The notes: a model not told the origin generated them from the sequence alone. Shown: positions 1 through 9,385, counted from the stretch's first letter. The stretch: 64,000 nucleotides of DNA from an uncultured Eubacteriales bacterium (GCA_900549645.1 URPD01000004.1:12440-76439); one strand, 5' to 3'. Numbers and translations: made by a program.

Positions 1-1302
1 TGGCCTCTCGTCGCAATGATCGTGTCAGGCTGCGCGATCGGCGGCTCCGCGACTCTCGGAGTTGCGGAGAAGGCCTACACGCACGGCATATCGGCAGCAT
101 GGTGGACGATGGCATGGGCGTTTGCCGCCGTGTTCTACGGCGCTGTGCTCGCCCGGCGCGTCAACCGCTCCCGCTATGAGACGGTCAATCAGATGTACGG
201 CGCCGTCTACGGGGACAAGTTCCTGACCGTATCGGTCGTCGTGCAGATACTCAATATGTTCGTAGTAAACGCGCTTCAGGTTTACGCGGGCGGCGCAATA
301 CTCTCTTCGCTGCTGCCGGAGTATTTCAGCCTGAGCACAGGCATCATCGTCTCCGCGGGCGTGTTCATGGTCATCACCTTCATAGGAGGACTGTGGGCGG
401 CGGCACTGTCGAACATCGTGAATGTCGCGGTCATCTATGTCGGCATCCTCTTCGGCGGCATACACGCGCTGAACAGCGCCGGCGGCGTGCAGGGGCTCAC
501 CGCCTCGCTTCCGAGTGGTATCCCTTGGTTCGGCCTCAACGGCTTCAGCCTGCTGATAGTTGTGGGCTGGTTCGTGACCATGTTCGTAAACGCGATGCCG
601 CATACGGCGGTCACGCAGGCCGCGGTAGCGGCGAAGGATCCCAAGAACGCGAGAACCGGCATAATCGCCGCCGGACTGATAATGATACCGCCCGGAATCT
701 TCTCGGCGATATTCGGCATAGCTGCGGCAAAGATGTACCCCAACCTCGCAAGTGCGTCTCTGGCGCTGCCGATGGTTGCAACGTCCTTCTCTCCGCTCAT
801 CGCGGGTCTCATCCTCTCCGGACTCTGGGCGGCGGACGTTTCGACCGCGACGACCTTCATCATGGGCGGCAGCTCCATGATAATCAAGGACATCATCGTC
901 AAGTTCTTCAAGAAGGACATGAGCGAGGAGAAGCAGCTCGTGCTCTCCAAGATTATGATAGTGCTCATCTCCGTGCTTGGCTGCCTCGCGGCCCTGCAGA
1001 TAAAGAGCATACTTGACGTGCTGAATACGGCAATCGGCTTCTTCGCGCCCTTCGCCGTGATCCTGATCGTGACATATATTTTCCCGCGCTTCGCGAAGAA
1101 ATCCACCTGCTGGTGGGTGTTCGTGCCGAGCTGCATCATCTATCTGGTTTCGACCTTCCTTGTGAAGAGTCTTGCCATCGGCGGACAGCCCGTGTTCACG
1201 ACCGTTGTCGTCGCTCTGATCGGCCTTGTCATTTCAAACATAATTGATAAGCGCAGCGCCGACTGCGATAATCTCTACAAAACGGAATCTGCTGAAAATT
1301 GA
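1..1302 (+). CDS. sodium:solute symporter family protein (5'-truncated by the window edge)
   Basis: The frame is open from base 1 and the first ATG at 16 has no ribosome-binding site, so the true start lies upstream of the window. About 433 residues are visible with roughly ten or eleven hydrophobic segments separated by short polar loops. The overall pattern resembles the sodium:solute symporter (SSSF) family, for example the small-residue-rich first visible helix (CAIGGSATLG) and a helix-breaking loop AMPHTAVTQAAVAAKDPK. The protein should sit in the cytoplasmic membrane and use a cation gradient for uptake. The gene is followed after 15 nt by a type I dehydroquinate dehydratase, so quinate, shikimate or a related carboxylate is a reasonable substrate guess. 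That substrate is inference only. Confidence 0.75.
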   Translation, partial: WPLVAMIVSGCAIGGSATLGVAEKAYTHGISAAWWTMAWAFAAVFYGAVLARRVNRSRYETVNQMYGAVYGDKFLTVSVVVQILNMFVVNALQVYAGGAILSSLLPEYFSLSTGIIVSAGVFMVITFIGGLWAAALSNIVNVAVIYVGILFGGIHALNSAGGVQGLTASLPSGIPWFGLNGFSLLIVVGWFVTMFVNAMPHTAVTQAAVAAKDPKNARTGIIAAGLIMIPPGIFSAIFGIAAAKMYPNLASASLALPMVATSFSPLIAGLILSGLWAADVSTATTFIMGGSSMIIKDIIVKFFKKDMSEEKQLVLSKIMIVLISVLGCLAALQIKSILDVLNTAIGFFAPFAVILIVTYIFPRFAKKSTCWWVFVPSCIIYLVSTFLVKSLAIGGQPVFTTVVVALIGLVISNIIDKRSADCDNLYKTESAEN

Positions 1303-1317
1303 GAAAGGAGCCAAAGC

Positions 1318-2088
1318 ATGAAAACACTGAACGTTCGCGGCCTTACCCTCGGAGAGGGCAGAGAGAAAATAATCTGCCCCATCATGGAGCCCAAGATAGA
1401 CGACGCGCTGGAGACGATGGAGCTTGTGAAGAAGTCCCGCGTCGACGCGATAGAGTACAGAGGCGACTGGAGCGAGGACGTCCATGACCCCGCCAAGATG
1501 CAGGACAACGTCCGCCGCATCCGCGAGAGTCTCGGCGAGTTCCCAATCCTCTTTACCTTCCGCTCCGTAAACGAGGGCGGCCATCTCGACCTCCCCGCGG
1601 AGGAGTACATCACCCTGACCAAGGCCATGATAGACTCCGGCTGCCTTGACCTCGTCGACATCGAGTATTGGATCGGCGATGAGCGCGTGAAGGAGCTTAT
1701 CGACTACGCGAGAGCCAAGGGCGTCTACTCCGTGTATACTTATCACAACTTTAAGGACACCCCGCCCGTCGAGTGGATATGCGATTACATCGCGCATGGC
1801 CGCGAGCTGGGCGCTGACATCCAGAAGTGCGCGACGATGGCAGCAAGCAAGAAGGATCTTCTGAAGCTGCTCACCGCAACCGAAATGATGACCTGCGGCG
1901 AGGACGACGGCCTTGTACTCACCATGGCGATGGGCGCGGACGGTATGCTGAGCCGACTGACTGGCGAGATCTTCGGCTCCTGCCTGACCTTCTGCAGCCT
2001 CAAGGCCGCAAGCGCACCTGGTCAGGTCGACTGCGACAGCGCATACACCATCATGCAGACTCTGCACAATTGCATCGCAAAGAGCTGA
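1318..2088 (+). CDS. aroD: type I 3-dehydroquinate dehydratase
   Basis: This enzyme dehydrates 3-dehydroquinate to 3-dehydroshikimate through a Schiff base on a lysine. The 256-residue length is standard. The residues line up with the Salmonella enzyme without gaps up to the active site: Glu46 and Arg48 in IEYRGDW, Arg82 and Glu86 in FRSVNEGG, His143 in YTYHNF, and the Schiff-base Lys170 in DIQKCA. The start has an AAAGGAG site. The gene follows a symporter by 15 nt, and no other aromatic-amino-acid pathway gene is in the window. A catabolic role in using imported quinate or shikimate is therefore as likely as a biosynthetic one; the sequence alone does not decide. Confidence 0.93.
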   Translation: MKTLNVRGLTLGEGREKIICPIMEPKIDDALETMELVKKSRVDAIEYRGDWSEDVHDPAKMQDNVRRIRESLGEFPILFTFRSVNEGGHLDLPAEEYITLTKAMIDSGCLDLVDIEYWIGDERVKELIDYARAKGVYSVYTYHNFKDTPPVEWICDYIAHGRELGADIQKCATMAASKKDLLKLLTATEMMTCGEDDGLVLTMAMGADGMLSRLTGEIFGSCLTFCSLKAASAPGQVDCDSAYTIMQTLHNCIAKS

Positions 2089-2095
2089 ACAGCAT

Positions 2096-2127
2096 AAAAA
2101 GTACGCAGGCTTTCCTGCGTACTTTTT
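2096..2127 (+). terminator. intrinsic terminator after aroD
   Basis: A 14-bp inverted repeat (arms 2096-2109 and 2114-2127, core GTACGCAGG) has a 4-nt loop and a 3' T run. It lies 7 nt after the aroD stop. Confidence 0.85.
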
Positions 2128-2133
2128 ATATAG

Positions 2134-2162
2134 AAAAGCGAGCGGACATTCCGCTCGCTTTT
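2134..2162 (-). terminator. intrinsic terminator, back-to-back with the aroD terminator, serving cysS
   Basis: The inverted repeat AAAAGCGAGCGG / CCGCTCGCTTTT has arms at 2134-2145 and 2151-2162. It is symmetrical and T-rich on both strands, and sits 9 nt past the cysS stop on the minus strand. Confidence 0.8.
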
Positions 2163-2171
2163 ATTTCGTAA

Positions 2172-3623
2172 TTATATGCGCTTCCACTTTGCGCCGTGGG
2201 GGATGTCAGTAACTTCAATGCCCTGCGCCTTCAGCGCGTCGCGGATGCGGTCAGCCTCAGCGAAGTTCTTGGCCTTCTTCGCGTCCTGCCGCGCCATGAT
2301 CTGTGCTTCGACTTCGGCGTCTGCCTCGCCGGATTCGGAGATGACGGTGAACTGACCGGCGACTGCGGCCTGCTTCTTCAGCTCCTCGCGCTTCGCGTCG
2401 CCCTTCTTGATGAGGTCAAGCCCAAGCACACGGTCAAAATCGGCCAGCATGTGGAGCTTGGTCGCGTCGTTGGTCTTGTACTTCAGCACGTCGTACAGAG
2501 AGGTGACGGCGAGGGAAGTGTTCAGGTCGTTGTCGAGTGCGGCGGTGAACTTCGCGCGAAGCGCGGTCATCGCTTCCTCATCAAGTTCGCCGTCGCCGGG
2601 CTTGAGTGCCGCAACCTTGGCGATGAGCTTGTTGTAGGTGACCTGAGCGTTGTCAAGGTTCTCCCATGTGAACACGAGAGACTTGCGGTAATGGCTCTGG
2701 AGGCAGAACAGACGGTAGGCCAGCGGGTCATAGCCCTTCTGCTCAAGCAGGGATACGGTCAGAAACTCGCCCTTGGACTTCGACATCTTGCCGCTGCTGG
2801 TGTTGAGATGCAGCACATGCATCCAGTAGTTGCACCATTTGTGGCCGAGGTAGGCTTCGGACTGCGCGATCTCGTTGGTGTGGTGCGGGAAGGCGTTGTC
2901 AATGCCGCCGCAGTGGATGTCCAGATCCTCGCCGAGATGCTTCATCGAGATGCCGGAGCACTCAATGTGCCAGCCGGGGTAGCCGACGCCCCACGGGGAA
3001 TCCCATTTGAGCGCCTGATCCTCGAACTTCGACTTTGTAAACCACAGGACGAAGTCGTTCTTGTTGCGCTTGTTGCTGTCCTCCTCGACGCCCTCGCGCA
3101 CGCCGACCGCGAGGTCTTCCTCGTTGAAGTCGTTGAAAACATAATACTTCTCAAGCTTGGAGGTGTCAAAGTACACGTTGCCGCCGGCGAAATAGGCGTA
3201 GCCGGTGTCCATGAGCTTGGAGATTATCTTGATATACTCGTCGATGCAGTGCGTCGCAGGCTCGACGACATCAGGAGTCTTGATGTTGAGCTTGGCGCAG
3301 TCGGCAAAGAACGCGTCGGTATAGAACTGCGCGATCTCCATAACGGTCTTGTGCTCGCGCTTTGCGCCCTTGAGCATCTTGTCCTCGCCCTCATCGGCGT
3401 CCGAGGTCAAGTGTCCGACGTCGGTGATGTTCATAACGCGCTTGACGTTATAGCCGAGGTAGCGCAGGTACTTCTCCAGAATGTCTTCCATGATGTAGGA
3501 GCGGAGATTGCCGATATGCGCGAAGTGATACACGGTAGGGCCGCAGGTATACATCTTCACTATATCGGGGTGATTCGGCACGAACTCCTCGCGCTGTCTG
3601 GTTGCAGAATTATAAAGCTTCAT
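2172..3623 (-). CDS. cysS: cysteinyl-tRNA synthetase
   Basis: A class I aminoacyl-tRNA synthetase that charges tRNA-Cys with cysteine. The 483-residue product shows the first zinc-ligand cysteine and HIGH-type motif near the N-terminus (MYTCGPTVY, HIGN). It also has the WHIECS and GIDNAFPHHTNEIAQSE zinc/substrate region, the KMSKSKG loop and a C-terminal anticodon-binding tail. The ATG at 3623 was chosen over an upstream in-frame TTG because GGGAGG lies 6 nt before it and the product then begins MKLYNSAT, the usual CysRS start. It is the last gene of a minus-strand run with pgsA and rimO. A tRNA-Cys gene lies in the same window at 42.8 kb. Confidence 0.97.
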   Translation of the reverse strand: MKLYNSATRQREEFVPNHPDIVKMYTCGPTVYHFAHIGNLRSYIMEDILEKYLRYLGYNVKRVMNITDVGHLTSDADEGEDKMLKGAKREHKTVMEIAQFYTDAFFADCAKLNIKTPDVVEPATHCIDEYIKIISKLMDTGYAYFAGGNVYFDTSKLEKYYVFNDFNEEDLAVGVREGVEEDSNKRNKNDFVLWFTKSKFEDQALKWDSPWGVGYPGWHIECSGISMKHLGEDLDIHCGGIDNAFPHHTNEIAQSEAYLGHKWCNYWMHVLHLNTSSGKMSKSKGEFLTVSLLEQKGYDPLAYRLFCLQSHYRKSLVFTWENLDNAQVTYNKLIAKVAALKPGDGELDEEAMTALRAKFTAALDNDLNTSLAVTSLYDVLKYKTNDATKLHMLADFDRVLGLDLIKKGDAKREELKKQAAVAGQFTVISESGEADAEVEAQIMARQDAKKAKNFAEADRIRDALKAQGIEVTDIPHGAKWKRI

Positions 3624-3641
3624 ATGTCCTCCCAAAACATG

Positions 3642-4166
3642 TCAAGAATGAGCTTTGAAAACGTCGCGGTTTGCGACGAAATATTCCACGCCGGAATAGA
3701 CGGTTGTGACGATGATGAGAATATAGCACACGAGATTGACCACGGGGTACTGCTGGCCGAACACCAGCATCGCACCGAGACCGACCATCGTGCAGCCGGT
3801 TTTGATTTTGCCGGAGCGCGCGGCGGCGATAACGCGGCTCTGCTCCACGGCGATGAGCCGCAGGCCGGACACAGCAAACTCGCGGAACAGCACTATTGCG
3901 ACCGCCCAGCCGGGCATCTGGCCGTTCTCAATGAAAAAGCACATCGCCGACAGTACCAGCATTTTATCAGCCAGCGGGTCAACGAACTTGCCGAAGTTTG
4001 ACACCTGATTGTAGTGCCGCGCGATGTAGCCGTCGGCCACGTCGGACAGACAGGCAATTATGTAAACCGCGAGCGCCCAGTATTTCAGCCCCGTGTAGGC
4101 AAGCACCAGAAAAACGGGTATCAGGACAATGCGGAACATAGTGATCTTGTTTGCGGTTATATTCAT
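3642..4166 (-). CDS. pgsA: CDP-diacylglycerol--glycerol-3-phosphate 3-phosphatidyltransferase
   Basis: This integral membrane enzyme transfers a phosphatidyl group from CDP-diacylglycerol to glycerol 3-phosphate, the committed step to phosphatidylglycerol. The CDP-alcohol phosphatidyltransferase signature D-x2-DG-x2-AR-x8-G-x3-D-x3-D is complete (DVADGYIAR ... GKFVDPLAD). There are about five hydrophobic segments over 174 residues, the normal size. The ATG at 4166 is preferred over a GTG two codons upstream because AGAGG lies 7 nt before the ATG and almost touches the GTG. The gene lies between rimO and cysS with short gaps and is probably co-transcribed. The rimO-pgsA neighbourhood is common in Firmicutes. 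Confidence 0.95.
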   Translation of the reverse strand: MNITANKITMFRIVLIPVFLVLAYTGLKYWALAVYIIACLSDVADGYIARHYNQVSNFGKFVDPLADKMLVLSAMCFFIENGQMPGWAVAIVLFREFAVSGLRLIAVEQSRVIAAARSGKIKTGCTMVGLGAMLVFGQQYPVVNLVCYILIIVTTVYSGVEYFVANRDVFKAHS

Positions 4167-4180
4167 GCTCACACCTCTTT

Positions 4181-5494
4181 TTATATCTCGTCGCCGATAA
4201 GCATACCGTCGTCCGCGCCGCTTATCAGAACATCTGTCATCTCACCTTCGGGGCAGCGGCCGGTGAAGTACACCAGCCCGTCGATATCGGGGGAGTCGGC
4301 GTAGCTGCGGCCGATGCAGCGCTGAAGCTCTTCGTCATAGCCGACGCAGAGCACGCGGATTGTTTTGCCGACGAAGCTCTGACAGAAATCGTCCATTATC
4401 GGGGCTTGAAGCTGCATAATGAGGTCGGCGCGGCGGCGCGCCTCGTCCTCGTCTACATGCTCCATCTTGGCCGCCGGGGTGCCCTCCTCAGGAGAGAAGG
4501 GGAATACGCCGACGCGCTCTATGCGCGCCTCGCGCAGGAACTCGCACAGCTCATCAAATTCCGCTTCGCCCTCGCCGGGCAGACCCGCGATAAGGCTCGT
4601 CCGCAGGACAAGGCCGGGGATGCGCTCGCGCAGAGTTTTGAACAGCTCGCGTATCTCGTCGCCGGTTCCGCGGCGGTTCATGCGCTTGAGAATGGCGTTG
4701 TTGATGTGCTGTATCGGGATGTCGAGATACTTGACAACCTTGTCGTTCGAGGCCAGCTCGTCGATAAGCTCGTCGTCAAACTGGTCGGGGTACAGGTAGT
4801 GCAGCCGTATCCACTCGACGCCGTCTATCTTCGCAAGCTCGCGGCACAGGCGGGCAAGACTGCGCTTGCCGTAGATATCCGTGCCGTAGCGGGTGATGTC
4901 CTGCGCGATGACGATAAGCTCCTTGACCCCGTGCTGCGCAAGCTCCGTCGCCTCGTCGATGATGTTCTCAATCGGCCTTGAGCGGTAGCGCCCGCGGATA
5001 TAAGGTATCGCGCAGAAGGCGCAGAAATTGTTGCAGCCCTCGGCGATGCGCAGATACGCCCAGCCCGGCCCGGTCGAGACGACGCGGGGAATCTCATCCA
5101 CGGCGGCGCTGTTGCTACCGAACAGGCTGAGTCCGCGCCCCTCGCAGACGGTGTTCGCCGCCGCGACGATATCGCCGAAGCTGCCGACGCCGAGCACAGC
5201 GTCGATCTCCGGAAGCTCGCTTTGTATTGAGTCCTTATACCGTTCGGCAAGACAGCCCGTCACGATAAGGCCGCCGAGCTTACCGGCCTTTTTCAGCTCG
5301 GCCATTTCGAGAATGTTGTCGATGGCCTCGGTTTTTGCGGCGTCGATGAAGCCGCAGGTGTTGACTATTGCGAGATCCGCACCCTCCGGGTCGGGGACAA
5401 GCTCGTAGCCCGCCTCGCTCATAAGGTACAGCATCTGCTCGCTGTTGACAAGATTCTTGGCACAGCCAAGAGAAATCATTGCGAATGTACTCAT
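4181..5494 (-). CDS. rimO: ribosomal protein S12 methylthiotransferase RimO
   Basis: A radical-SAM enzyme that methylthiolates an aspartate of ribosomal protein S12. The order is an N-terminal UPF0004 domain with cluster cysteines Cys11 (SLGCAKN), Cys47 (NTCGFI) and Cys81 (GCLAERY), then the radical-SAM CxxxCxxC at Cys154/158/161 (CNNFCAFC), and a C-terminal TRAM-like domain. SLGCAKN followed by NSE is typical of RimO rather than MiaB. The product is 437 residues. The ATG overlaps the recX stop (TGATG), so translation is probably coupled. Confidence 0.95.
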   Translation of the reverse strand: MSTFAMISLGCAKNLVNSEQMLYLMSEAGYELVPDPEGADLAIVNTCGFIDAAKTEAIDNILEMAELKKAGKLGGLIVTGCLAERYKDSIQSELPEIDAVLGVGSFGDIVAAANTVCEGRGLSLFGSNSAAVDEIPRVVSTGPGWAYLRIAEGCNNFCAFCAIPYIRGRYRSRPIENIIDEATELAQHGVKELIVIAQDITRYGTDIYGKRSLARLCRELAKIDGVEWIRLHYLYPDQFDDELIDELASNDKVVKYLDIPIQHINNAILKRMNRRGTGDEIRELFKTLRERIPGLVLRTSLIAGLPGEGEAEFDELCEFLREARIERVGVFPFSPEEGTPAAKMEHVDEDEARRRADLIMQLQAPIMDDFCQSFVGKTIRVLCVGYDEELQRCIGRSYADSPDIDGLVYFTGRCPEGEMTDVLISGADDGMLIGDEI

Positions 5495-6120
5495 CAGAAA
5501 TCCTCGTATTGCTTACTGTATTGTTCCACCGCCGTGCGGATATCGTCCCAAGAGTAGCCCCGGCGGTAGAGCGCCGCGCTCACCTTGCGCACTGCCGCGA
5601 GGTCAAACGGATCGGGCAGGTGCTGCCGCAGGTAGCGGGCGAGCGCACCGTCGTTCTCCGGCAGCTCGGCGAGAGCATCGTCCCACAGCTCGCGGCTTAT
5701 CCCACGGCGGCTGAGCTCCATGCGGATGCGGCTGACGCCGAGATTCTTCGCCGCGTAGTGCCGCACGATAGCGGCGGCATAGGTTTCGTCGTTTATAAAG
5801 CCGTGCTCGGCCAGCCAGTCGGCGCAGTAGGCAGCGGTGTCTGCGTCCTCGCCATTCTGAACCAGCTTGTCGCGCAGCTCCTTGCGGGAGTACATGCGGC
5901 GCGACACCATGCCGAGCGCGCGGTCGCGCGCGAGGGCGCGGGCGGAATCGCGGCGCAGTGCCTCGGCGGACGCGTCGTCAAGCTCCGCGCCGTTATAGAG
6001 CCGGTGCTCTGTCACAACGCCCAGAGTTGTTTTTATCTCCTCCGCCTCGTCCAGCGTGACTATGAGCCGGTCGGACGAGGTCTGCCTGATGGCGGTGACG
6101 ACCATGACCGTATCAGCCAT
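5494..6120 (-). CDS. recX: recombination regulatory protein RecX
   Basis: RecX binds RecA filaments and limits recombinase activity. The product of 208 residues has the helical three-repeat RecX composition, with [13 protein letters not shown] and a conserved [16 protein letters not shown] segment followed by [12 protein letters not shown]. The start ATG overlaps the recA stop by 8 nt (ATGGCTGA) and the stop overlaps the rimO start, so it is a coupled member of the recA operon. Pairing directly after recA is the usual arrangement and strongly supports the call. Confidence 0.93.
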   Translation of the reverse strand: MADTVMVVTAIRQTSSDRLIVTLDEAEEIKTTLGVVTEHRLYNGAELDDASAEALRRDSARALARDRALGMVSRRMYSRKELRDKLVQNGEDADTAAYCADWLAEHGFINDETYAAAIVRHYAAKNLGVSRIRMELSRRGISRELWDDALAELPENDGALARYLRQHLPDPFDLAAVRKVSAALYRRGYSWDDIRTAVEQYSKQYEDF

Positions 6121-7216
6121 CGTCGAAGTCCGCCGCGGTTATATCGACGGCACGGCCGGAGACCTGCGCGGCCTTGCGCGCCTGCGGGCTCATAAGCTTG
6201 AAGGAGTTTGCGCGGATCTCCTGCTCAATCTTGTCGCAGACCTCAGGATTATTGCGCAGATATTCCTTCACGGCGTCGCGCCCCTGCACGCGCTGGCCGT
6301 CGACGGTGAACCACGCGCCGGCCTTGTCGATTATCTCAAGCTTGACGCCGAGGTCGACTATCTCGCCGATCTTCGAGATGCCCTCGCCGTACATGATGTC
6401 GAACTCCGCCTCGCGGAACGGGGGAGCGACCTTGTTCTTGACGACCTTTGCGCGGGTGCGGTTGCCTATCATCTCTGTGCCGTTTTTCAGCGTTTCGATG
6501 CGGCGCACGTCGATACGGACGGAGGCGTAGTACTTCAGCGCCAGACCGCCGGGGGTGGTCTCCGGATTGCCGTACATGACACCGATCTTCTGACGCAGCT
6601 GGTTTATGAAAATGACGGTGCAGTTATTCTTGCTTATCGCACCGGCCAGACGGCGCATGGCCTGAGACATCAGCCTCGCCAGCGCGCCGACGACGGTATC
6701 GCCGACCTCACCCTCAAGCTCAACGCGGGGGATGAGCGCGGCGACGGAGTCGATGACCAGCACGTCGATAGCGCCGGAGCGCACGAGGGACTCGGCGATG
6801 TCGAGCGCCTGCTCGCCGGTGTCCGGCTGGGAGATGAGGAGGCTGTCTATATCGACGCCGAGGGCGCGGGCGTAGGCAGGCTCCAGCGCGTGCTCAACGT
6901 CGATGTATGCCGCTTCGCCGCCGCTTTTCTGCGCGGAAGCGACGACGTGGAGCGCAAGAGTCGTCTTACCGGAAGCCTCAGGGCCGTATATCTCCACGAT
7001 ACGTCCGCGGGGGACACCGCCGATGCCGAGGGCAAGGTCGAGAGAGAGCGAACCGGTTGACAGAGCCTCAACATTAACCGGAATATCGTCGCCCAGACGC
7101 ATGATGGTGCCCTTGCCGTAATCCTTTTCGATTCTGGCGATAGCGGTCTCAAGAGCTTTTTTCTTATCGGTCGCGGGCGCGGCGACGACCGGAACGGATT
7201 TTTTCTTTTCAGCCAT
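6113..7216 (-). CDS. recA: recombinase RecA
   Basis: The central homologous-recombination and SOS co-protease protein. It shows the Walker A motif GPEASGKTT (from residue 78), the YIDVEHAL and [12 protein letters not shown] segments, [11 protein letters not shown] (Walker B), the L1/L2 loops ([15 protein letters not shown]) and the C-terminal domain. The length is 367 residues. An extension of about 17 residues rich in Lys and Ala precedes the conserved core. The start has AAAGGAG 8 nt upstream. A 45-nt gap separates it from the upstream membrane-protein gene; no convincing LexA box was found there (see rejected items). Confidence 0.98.
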   Translation of the reverse strand: MAEKKKSVPVVAAPATDKKKALETAIARIEKDYGKGTIMRLGDDIPVNVEALSTGSLSLDLALGIGGVPRGRIVEIYGPEASGKTTLALHVVASAQKSGGEAAYIDVEHALEPAYARALGVDIDSLLISQPDTGEQALDIAESLVRSGAIDVLVIDSVAALIPRVELEGEVGDTVVGALARLMSQAMRRLAGAISKNNCTVIFINQLRQKIGVMYGNPETTPGGLALKYYASVRIDVRRIETLKNGTEMIGNRTRAKVVKNKVAPPFREAEFDIMYGEGISKIGEIVDLGVKLEIIDKAGAWFTVDGQRVQGRDAVKEYLRNNPEVCDKIEQEIRANSFKLMSPQARKAAQVSGRAVDITAADFDDG

Positions 7217-7261
7217 GTGTAGCTCTCCTTTTATATAATAGTAGATTTGTTCGTATTTAAA

Positions 7262-7552
7262 TTATATCTTCAGTATAAATTTGAAAACGATGTACAGTGC
7301 AAGCCCGAAGCAGGACAGCAGAAGTCCGAGCCTGACAGTGGATGCGCGGGCCTTTTTCAGCTGTATACCCGCGATAATGATCCCCGCGAGCGAGGACAGG
7401 GGCGGCACGACCTGCGCCGCGAAGATGAGCCATATGTATTGCCACGCGTTTTCCGCGGTTCCGAATACGCCTCTGTGCATCAGAACCGGGACGACGGGCA
7501 GAAGTACGTTTATTATTCCGTGGATGAGCGCAAATTTCGGCTTCTTTTTCAT
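7262..7552 (-). CDS. small membrane protein of unknown function
   Basis: A 96-residue product with about three hydrophobic stretches (near residues 9-25, 40-62 and 75-93) separated by short basic loops, and a lysine-rich N-terminus (MKKKPKF). No family was recognised. It begins 6 nt after the prmC stop and ends 45 nt before recA, so it is very probably translated from the same transcript as DUF1385 and prmC. Codon use is like its neighbours. Confidence 0.7.
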   Translation of the reverse strand: MKKKPKFALIHGIINVLLPVVPVLMHRGVFGTAENAWQYIWLIFAAQVVPPLSSLAGIIIAGIQLKKARASTVRLGLLLSCFGLALYIVFKFILKI

Positions 7553-7558
7553 AGGCGC

Positions 7559-8413
7559 TTACATCTTGCCTATCACGACGCGCTCGATATTCAGCGTGTC
7601 GAGTCTGGAGCCGACGGCGCGGAAGCCGGCGGAGCTTAGCATTTCCTTGACCGTTGCGGCCTGACCCTCGCCGACCTCAAACAGCAGGAAGCCGCCGGGG
7701 CGGAGCAGACTCTTCCAATACTTGATTATCGCCTTATAGAAGCGATACCCGTCCTCGCCGCCGTCGAGCGCCCATATCGGCTCATAGTCGCGCACGGAGG
7801 CGTCGAGCGTCATTATCTCGGCGCTGGCAATGTACGGGGGATTGGAGACGATCATGTCAAACTGGCCGATGCTCATCGGAGGAGAGGAGGTAGCGTCTGC
7901 CTGAATACAGATGGCGCGGGAGCCGAGACGGTTCGACGCAAAGTTCTCGCGCGCAATCTCAAGGGCGTTGGCGCTGATATCGACGGCGACAAGCTTCGTC
8001 GCGGGCAGCTCGTGGCCGAGCGCGCAGGCAATGCAGCCGCTGCCGCAGCAGAGGTCGAGTATCCTTGCGTCCATCTTGCGGCCGAGCAGCAGCTCTTTCG
8101 CGGTCGTCACCAGCAGCTCCGTATCCATACGGGGGATGAGCACGTCGGGCGTGACCTTCATCGGCAGACCGTAGAACTCCCACGCACCCGTGATGTACGC
8201 GACCGGCTCACCGGCGAGGCGGCGGCGCGTAAGCTCCTGAACCTCTGCGTCGATGGCAGCGGTGGTGTATAGATTGATGTCGCGCAGAAGCTCGGCGACG
8301 GACTTCCCGGCGGCAGTGGCCACCAGCAGCCGCGCTTCAAGGGTGTAGCCCTCGATGCCGCTTGCGCGCAGGGCGTTGCGCGTTTCAAGATAAATGTCGT
8401 TGTAAGTTTTCAT
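7559..8413 (-). CDS. prmC: peptide chain release factor N5-glutamine methyltransferase
   Basis: PrmC methylates the GGQ glutamine of release factors RF1 and RF2. The SAM-binding motif (ILDLCCGSGCIA, residues 118-129), the IPRMDTE motif (93-99) and the catalytic NPPY at 191-194 are all intact. The length of 284 residues is standard. The gene lies 21 nt after a DUF1385 gene, a frequent clostridial pairing, but the usual downstream or nearby prfA is not in this window. Confidence 0.94.
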   Translation of the reverse strand: MKTYNDIYLETRNALRASGIEGYTLEARLLVATAAGKSVAELLRDINLYTTAAIDAEVQELTRRRLAGEPVAYITGAWEFYGLPMKVTPDVLIPRMDTELLVTTAKELLLGRKMDARILDLCCGSGCIACALGHELPATKLVAVDISANALEIARENFASNRLGSRAICIQADATSSPPMSIGQFDMIVSNPPYIASAEIMTLDASVRDYEPIWALDGGEDGYRFYKAIIKYWKSLLRPGGFLLFEVGEGQAATVKEMLSSAGFRAVGSRLDTLNIERVVIGKM

Positions 8414-8434
8414 CCGGCGATCCTCAATTCTGAT

Positions 8435-9376
8435 TTACCAAGCGTCGCTGCCTTTTTCTTCGGGGATGACAAGCTCCATCGCGCGAATCGCGCACTCGAT
8501 CATGCTGTCGTCCGGCTCGTTCGTGGTCATGTGCTGGAGCCATTTGCCCGGCGCGGAGAGCGCGGCGGACAGCCAGTTGTCATGCCGGCCGCACCAGCGG
8601 TTTATCTCGTAGCTTATGCCGACGACCAGCGGCAGGAGCAGCAGATGGCAGCCCATGCGGGCGAAGCTGTTGGTCAGCGTGACGACGGAGTTAACAAGGA
8701 TGCTGACGACAACGACGACGAGCAGGAAGCTCGTTCCGCAGCGGGGGTGGAAACGGGATTCCGTGCGCACGTTTTCAACCGTCAAAGGCTTGCCGTGCTC
8801 ATAGCAGAAGATGGTCTTGTGCTCGGCGCCGTGATAGGAAAACAGGCGCTTCACATCGCTCACGCAGGAGCACAGGCGCATGTAGCACAGCAGGATGACG
8901 ATCTTTACCACGCCCTCGGAGAGGTTCCGGACGACGAGATTCTGCGTCAGCGGCTTTATGAAGCCGACTATCAGCGTCGGGAGAAAGATGAACAGAAACA
9001 GCGCCAGCGCGATGCCGAGGACGACCGCCGTGCCGATGACAATCTTCGGCGCCTTCTCGGCCTCGAAGTGCTTTTCTATCCACTGGTCGAGCTTGTCCGG
9101 CTCCTGATCCTCAACGGGCACAAGCTCCGCCGAGTAGGTCAGCGCCTGCATACCCTTGACCATGGAATCCAGAAACGTCGCACAGCCGCGGATGAGCGGC
9201 CAGCCGAGTATGGGGTATCTGTCCCTGATGAATTTCAGCTCCTCGACCTTTTCGACAAGGCCGTCCGCCGTGCGGCATACGATGGCCTGCTTTTTCGGCC
9301 CGCGCATGAGGATACCTTCGATAAGAGCCTGTCCGCCGATGGATGTGCGGAAGGAGCAGTCTTTGTTTTTTGCCAT
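8435..9376 (-). CDS. DUF1385 (YqhQ-like) membrane protein
   Basis: A 313-residue protein matching the DUF1385/YqhQ family. It has the N-terminal GGQALIEGILMRGP signature, a hydrophobic hairpin in the middle (around residues 110-165), and a conserved YHGAEHKTIFCYEHG segment with His, Glu and Cys residues that look like metal ligands, followed by RFHPRCGTSF. The molecular function is not known to me. It heads the prmC-containing block and starts from an AAGGAG site. Confidence 0.85.
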   Translation of the reverse strand: MAKNKDCSFRTSIGGQALIEGILMRGPKKQAIVCRTADGLVEKVEELKFIRDRYPILGWPLIRGCATFLDSMVKGMQALTYSAELVPVEDQEPDKLDQWIEKHFEAEKAPKIVIGTAVVLGIALALFLFIFLPTLIVGFIKPLTQNLVVRNLSEGVVKIVILLCYMRLCSCVSDVKRLFSYHGAEHKTIFCYEHGKPLTVENVRTESRFHPRCGTSFLLVVVVVSILVNSVVTLTNSFARMGCHLLLLPLVVGISYEINRWCGRHDNWLSAALSAPGKWLQHMTTNEPDDSMIECAIRAMELVIPEEKGSDAW

Positions 9377-9385
9377 AGTTTCTCC

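Noticed and set aside
7217..7261. Possible LexA/SOS box in front of recA (minus-strand CGAACAAATCTAC)
   Set aside because: Only one half-site (CGAAC) fits the Firmicute box GAAC-n4-GTTC; the second half does not match.
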